A stretch of 64,000 nt of DNA from positions 51,786 to 115,785 of the forward strand of contig DHVB01000049.1 of the NCBI GenBank assembly GCA_002412425.1, in the 5' to 3' direction. Shown piece by piece: positions 60,087 to 64,000 of this stretch. The notes under the pieces were generated by a model, which was not told the DNA's origin, did no database searches, and saw only the letters and a program-made list of their open reading frames with translations. This DNA is from Bacteroidales bacterium UBA5219. Lineage in GTDB: Bacteria > Bacteroidota > Bacteroidia > Bacteroidales > ML635J-15. Position 1 is the stretch's first letter. Every line of letters begins with the position of its first letter. The translations under genes were made by a program, and so were the position numbers.

Positions 60087-63000
60087 ATGAAAAAATTAGT
60101 TTTCTTTTTCGCTTTAATATTAATTTCAAATTTAATATTTGCCCAAGCTTTTCCAACTGAACCAGATAGGTTTATAAAAAGCTTTAATTCAGAACTTGGA
60201 TATACTGGTGAAGTTGCTAGCACTTCAAAAAATTTGAGCAAAGAATTTACTACTTTTTGGGAAACCGATAGTTTAAGTTTTCAAGAAAAAGAAAAATTTA
60301 TTAGCACTGCAAACAATATGGCTGCAAAGGGTTGCAAAGGCTATCCCGATTTTGTATGCTTAGCCGACAATAGAATGTGGTTTAGTAGAAAAGCTTTTGA
60401 TAATTCACAATACGAAATATATGAAAAAGGAATTTTCGATATTTTAAATGCAGGCAAAAGACCAAAACTTAATGATTTATCTGATTATCTTTTAAGTTTC
60501 AATTATTTATTATCAAAGGATATTATTGCAAAAAACCCACGTACACATTGGAAAGTTGAAAATAATTCTTTTGAATTAAAATATGATAAAGGAATAAAAA
60601 TTCAACTATCTAAAGTTAATCTCATTGGTTATCAAGGAGTTGATAGTTTAAAAATTTATAGAACAGATGCCGAATATTATCCTTCACAAAACTTATGGAA
60701 AGGAGTTGGCGGAACTGTTGGCTGGGAACGTGTTGGCTATAGTTTAGATAGTATTCAAGCTCAACTTTCTAATTATCAAATTAATACAAAAAACGTAAGT
60801 CTAACTGCTGACTCCGTAACTTTTAACAACGTCATGTATATTAAAAAACCTATGCTTGGCAGATTAATTGACAAAACTGGAAATTTAGATAATCCTAAAA
60901 AATCAGATTATCCAAAATTTACTTCATACAATCAACATTATTATTTGAAAAATTTTGTTCCCGGAATAGATTACGAAGGAGGTTTTTCTGTTCATGGAAG
61001 TAGTTTTATAGCATCTGGAACAAAAGAAGAACCAGCTACAATGTTGCTTACAAAATCCGACAGTATATATATGGAAGCAAAGTCATTAGCTTTTTATTTA
61101 GACACAAAAATAATAATTAGCGATCAATGTGCTATAAGCCTACATTTTGGCGAAGACTCTATATATCATCCTTACTTAACTTTTAAATATTATATCCACC
61201 CACGTTTTTTAGAATTAATTCGTTCTAGAGAAGGTATGAATCAAGTTAATTATTCAAACTCATACCACCAAATCAATATGGATTTCACTTGGATGAAATG
61301 GTTTGTTGATAAATACAAAATTGAGTTTACAACAATGAGAACTGCAGATTCTAAAGAACCAAACAAAGCTCTTTTCGAGTCGGCAGATTATTTTCGTTTA
61401 GAAAGATATAGAGATATTCAGAAAAAAGATGCACAACACCCTCTTGCTGTTATTACAAATTTTATTTCTTCTTTTTGGGGAAGTAATGATTTTCAATTAA
61501 ACGACTTAGCAAAATGGATGGGTTATAGTCCGCAACAAGTAGTGCAAATGGTTTTAGACTTAGCATACCGTGGATTTTTAAATTACGACCCTCAAAGCCA
61601 AGAAATTATAGTTTATCCTAATGCTTGGACATTTTTACAAGCATATAAAAACCAAAAAGATTCTGACGTTATTCAATTTTATAGCGTAACTGACAGTAAT
61701 AAAACAAATGCAGAATTTAGTTTGATAAACTTTGATTTAAAAATTGATGGAATTCGTGAAATACATTTGTCTGATTCTCAAAACATAAGAGTTTTCCCTA
61801 ACAATAAAAAAATTACTCTTCAAAAAAATAGAACCTTTACTTTTGATGGAACAATACAAGCCGGGCAATTTTATTTTTACGGTAGCAACTACAAATTCGA
61901 CTACAACAGATTTATGATAGAATTAAATCAATGTGATTCTATGAAAATGGTTGCAGAAACAGACTTCTTAGATTCAGATGGAACTTACAAACCTGCTATT
62001 GTTAGAAATAAATTAGAACAAATAAATGGAGAGTTTTATATTGACGAACCATTGAACAAATCTGGAAGACAAGATTTCCCAGAATATCCCAAACTTATTT
62101 CAAACGAAAAAACTTATGTTTACTATGATAGACCCGATGTTTATAACGGAATTTATAAACGAAACAATTTTTATTTTGAAGTTGACCCATTTGAGTTAGA
62201 CAGTATAAAAGGTTATTCAAGAGACAATTTGCGATTTAAAGGCACTCTTTATTCTGCCGATATTTTTCCACCTATAAAAGAAACTTTAGTATTACGTAAA
62301 AATGATTTCTCACTTGGCTTTAACACAAGAACAGGACCTGTTGGGTTACCGCTATACAGTGGCAAAGCAACATTTTGGCATGAAATAGATTTAAGTAACC
62401 AAGGACTTCGTGGGTCTGGAAGAATAGAATATCTCGCTGCAAATATGAATCCTGATTATTTGATATTTTTCCCAAAATTTATGGAAGGACATACTCCAAA
62501 TTTTGAATTGAAAAAACAATCAGCACCTATAGAATATCCTAAAGTTGAAGGAAGAGACAATACTTTAAGATGGAATGTTGAAGATGATGATTTTATGATT
62601 AAAAGAGACACCTCCAACTTTACAATGTACGAAGGAAAAGGTAGTTTTGAAGGAGATTTGAATTTAAAATCTTCAGGACTTGAAGGAGATGGAACAATGT
62701 TTATAGATAAAGCAAAAATAGCATCAGATTTAATAAGCTTTAAGCAAAATGTTTTTGATTCTGACACTGCAAATTTTGACCTTTACACAATTAACGCTCT
62801 AAATGTTGATTTTAAATCAGATAACGTAAAAACACATATAGATTTTATAGACAGAAAAGGAGTGTTTAAATCAAACGGCGAAAATACTATTTGGACTTTT
62901 CCAAAAAACAAATATATGAGCGAAATGAACGAGATGACTTGGTATATGGATAAAGAAGAAATTGCTATTAGTGCCGACACAGATGTTTTGGAAAAGTTAG

Positions 63001-64000
63001 AAAAAGAAGGAGCATTTCTTGAACCTGACGAATGGGAAGCAATGTTCTTAGAAGGTCCTAAATTTATATCTATTCACCCAAAACAAGACTCACTATATTT
63101 TGTCGCTCCAAGTGCTAGATATGATTATATAAATCATATTATTTATGCAGAAGGAGTTAAATTTATTAAAGTAGCTGATGCAACAATATATACTGAAGAT
63201 GGAAATGTAACAATAGAAAAAGACGCTGTAATGCAAACATTACAAAATGCTAAAATTATTGCCAACTCTACCAGCAGACATCACACAGTCTATAATGCAT
63301 CAGTAAATATTTATGGAAAGAAAAATTATAACGCTTTTGGAGATTATGATTTTATAAATTCTACTAAACAACCACAAACTATTCATTTAACAAAAATTGC
63401 AGTTGATGCTTCAGGACAATCATATGGTACTGGCACAATTTTAGAACCTGACAATTTTACTATAAGCCCATATTATAAATATCAAGGAGATGTAACTTTT
63501 TATGCAAATAATCCTGAGCTAGAATTTAATGGTGCTACAAAAATTATTGATGACTGCGACACAACAATTTTTGGTTGGGTAAAATTCAAATCTTTCCTCG
63601 ACCCTGAAGATATTTTCATAAAAATTGATTCCATAACATACAATATAAACAACACAAGATTATGTTCAGGTTTAGTTTTAGCAAATACCAACCAACTATA
63701 CCCTGCATTTTTAACAAGAAAACGAAACCAATACGACCAAGAAATTTTTTCTGCCAGCGGTTATTTGCACTACGACCAAGATGACGGAAAATTTATTATC
63801 GCACCAAAAGAAAAAATCACCGAAACTTCTTTGCCAGGAAATTTAATTAGACGACATAAATCTATTTGTAATGTTTATGGAGAAGGAAAATTTGAATTCA
63901 GCAAAGATTTCGGACTGTTCAAACCTAACGCTATTGGTAACTTTATGTGGTACCCAGAAACCGATACCACAGAAATAAATGTAAGTATGATTGCAGATGC
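60087..64000 (+). CDS. Giant secreted protein of unknown function (3' end beyond window)
   Basis: An open frame from ATG at 60087 runs to the window edge, at least 1304 residues with no stop. Residues 1-22 are a signal peptide ending in IFAQ. The protein has no family motif that I recognise. The first 350 residues are rich in aromatics. Residues around 460-510 (NDFQLNDLAKWMGYSPQQVVQMVLDLAYRGFL) look like a small winged-helix-like segment. The rest is beta-strand-rich, with many D, N and Y residues and repeated patterns such as GxGxFEGDLNLKSSGLEGDGTMF, consistent with a long beta structure at the cell surface or outer membrane. It begins 2 bp after prmA. Confidence 0.8.
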   Translation, partial: MKKLVFFFALILISNLIFAQAFPTEPDRFIKSFNSELGYTGEVASTSKNLSKEFTTFWETDSLSFQEKEKFISTANNMAAKGCKGYPDFVCLADNRMWFSRKAFDNSQYEIYEKGIFDILNAGKRPKLNDLSDYLLSFNYLLSKDIIAKNPRTHWKVENNSFELKYDKGIKIQLSKVNLIGYQGVDSLKIYRTDAEYYPSQNLWKGVGGTVGWERVGYSLDSIQAQLSNYQINTKNVSLTADSVTFNNVMYIKKPMLGRLIDKTGNLDNPKKSDYPKFTSYNQHYYLKNFVPGIDYEGGFSVHGSSFIASGTKEEPATMLLTKSDSIYMEAKSLAFYLDTKIIISDQCAISLHFGEDSIYHPYLTFKYYIHPRFLELIRSREGMNQVNYSNSYHQINMDFTWMKWFVDKYKIEFTTMRTADSKEPNKALFESADYFRLERYRDIQKKDAQHPLAVITNFISSFWGSNDFQLNDLAKWMGYSPQQVVQMVLDLAYRGFLNYDPQSQEIIVYPNAWTFLQAYKNQKDSDVIQFYSVTDSNKTNAEFSLINFDLKIDGIREIHLSDSQNIRVFPNNKKITLQKNRTFTFDGTIQAGQFYFYGSNYKFDYNRFMIELNQCDSMKMVAETDFLDSDGTYKPAIVRNKLEQINGEFYIDEPLNKSGRQDFPEYPKLISNEKTYVYYDRPDVYNGIYKRNNFYFEVDPFELDSIKGYSRDNLRFKGTLYSADIFPPIKETLVLRKNDFSLGFNTRTGPVGLPLYSGKATFWHEIDLSNQGLRGSGRIEYLAANMNPDYLIFFPKFMEGHTPNFELKKQSAPIEYPKVEGRDNTLRWNVEDDDFMIKRDTSNFTMYEGKGSFEGDLNLKSSGLEGDGTMFIDKAKIASDLISFKQNVFDSDTANFDLYTINALNVDFKSDNVKTHIDFIDRKGVFKSNGENTIWTFPKNKYMSEMNEMTWYMDKEEIAISADTDVLEKLEKEGAFLEPDEWEAMFLEGPKFISIHPKQDSLYFVAPSARYDYINHIIYAEGVKFIKVADATIYTEDGNVTIEKDAVMQTLQNAKIIANSTSRHHTVYNASVNIYGKKNYNAFGDYDFINSTKQPQTIHLTKIAVDASGQSYGTGTILEPDNFTISPYYKYQGDVTFYANNPELEFNGATKIIDDCDTTIFGWVKFKSFLDPEDIFIKIDSITYNINNTRLCSGLVLANTNQLYPAFLTRKRNQYDQEIFSASGYLHYDQDDGKFIIAPKEKITETSLPGNLIRRHKSICNVYGEGKFEFSKDFGLFKPNAIGNFMWYPETDTTEINVSMIAD

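Overview
The window is AT-rich DNA from a member of the Bacteroidota, probably an uncultured Bacteroidales-like lineage. Four kinds of evidence agree. Two proteins end in type IX secretion (T9SS) sorting domains and a PorV/PorQ-like barrel is encoded. There are two carboxypeptidase-D/TonB-dependent receptors, one followed by a DUF4249 lipoprotein. Family proteins typical of the phylum occur (DUF4301, BT_3928-type DoxX, the synthase-phosphorylase fusion). Many genes are preceded by the Bacteroidota -7 box TAnnTTTG and lack clear Shine-Dalgarno sequences. No rRNA, CRISPR array, complete insertion sequence or prophage was seen.

Layout. 0-3.6 kb: sixA-like phosphatase, metG, a small lipoprotein and tRNA-Lys, all on the minus strand. 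3.8-15 kb, plus strand: a large secreted protease with six PKD domains and a T9SS tail, an ABC chelate importer (binding lipoprotein, permease, ATPase), then a TonB receptor, DUF4249 lipoprotein and AraC-type regulator. This reads as one uptake region. 15-17.6 kb: DUF4301 followed by a BRO-N/Fic fusion. 17.6-22.6 kb: PorV-like barrel, pssA, purS, tRNA-His, clpP, clpX, menG. 22.6-30.5 kb: a tight minus-strand cluster of DUF349, TonB receptor, pyrG and yidC. 30.5-34.2 kb: a repeat-rich island holding a Kef-type antiporter and a HigBA-like toxin-antitoxin pair. 34.2-44.1 kb: two divergent methyltransferases, a YWTD-propeller T9SS protein, a transglutaminase lipoprotein, trmD, an ABC-F ATPase and a double-length adenylate kinase. 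44.2-47.2 kb: acyl-CoA dehydrogenase with etfB and etfA. 47.4-50.6 kb: two DUF6624-type secreted proteins and trpS. 50.8-55 kb: a 1409-residue glycogen synthase/phosphorylase fusion. 55-64 kb: folP on the minus strand, then a plus-strand operon tmk, DoxX-like, tpiA, prmA and a giant secreted protein cut by the window edge.

Most of this is core metabolism. The most unusual signal is a family of short dispersed repeats whose tip reads CAGTTAAAAG. One tip overlaps the last codons or stop codon of each of four unrelated genes (antiporter, SAM methyltransferase, transglutaminase lipoprotein, folP). Two copies of one subtype match at 53 of 56 positions by my count. In the transglutaminase and folP genes the repeat is read through and supplies the C-terminal residues. 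A second repeat, about 38 bp in direct orientation, brackets the toxin-antitoxin pair. Other notable items are the adenylate kinase fusion with a degenerate second P-loop, the BRO-N/class III Fic fusion, the synthase-phosphorylase fusion and promoter boxes lying inside or beside terminator-like hairpins.

All calls were made by reading the sequence and recognising motifs; no database search was run. Start codons were chosen with promoter position in mind, so several genes start downstream of the longest possible frame.
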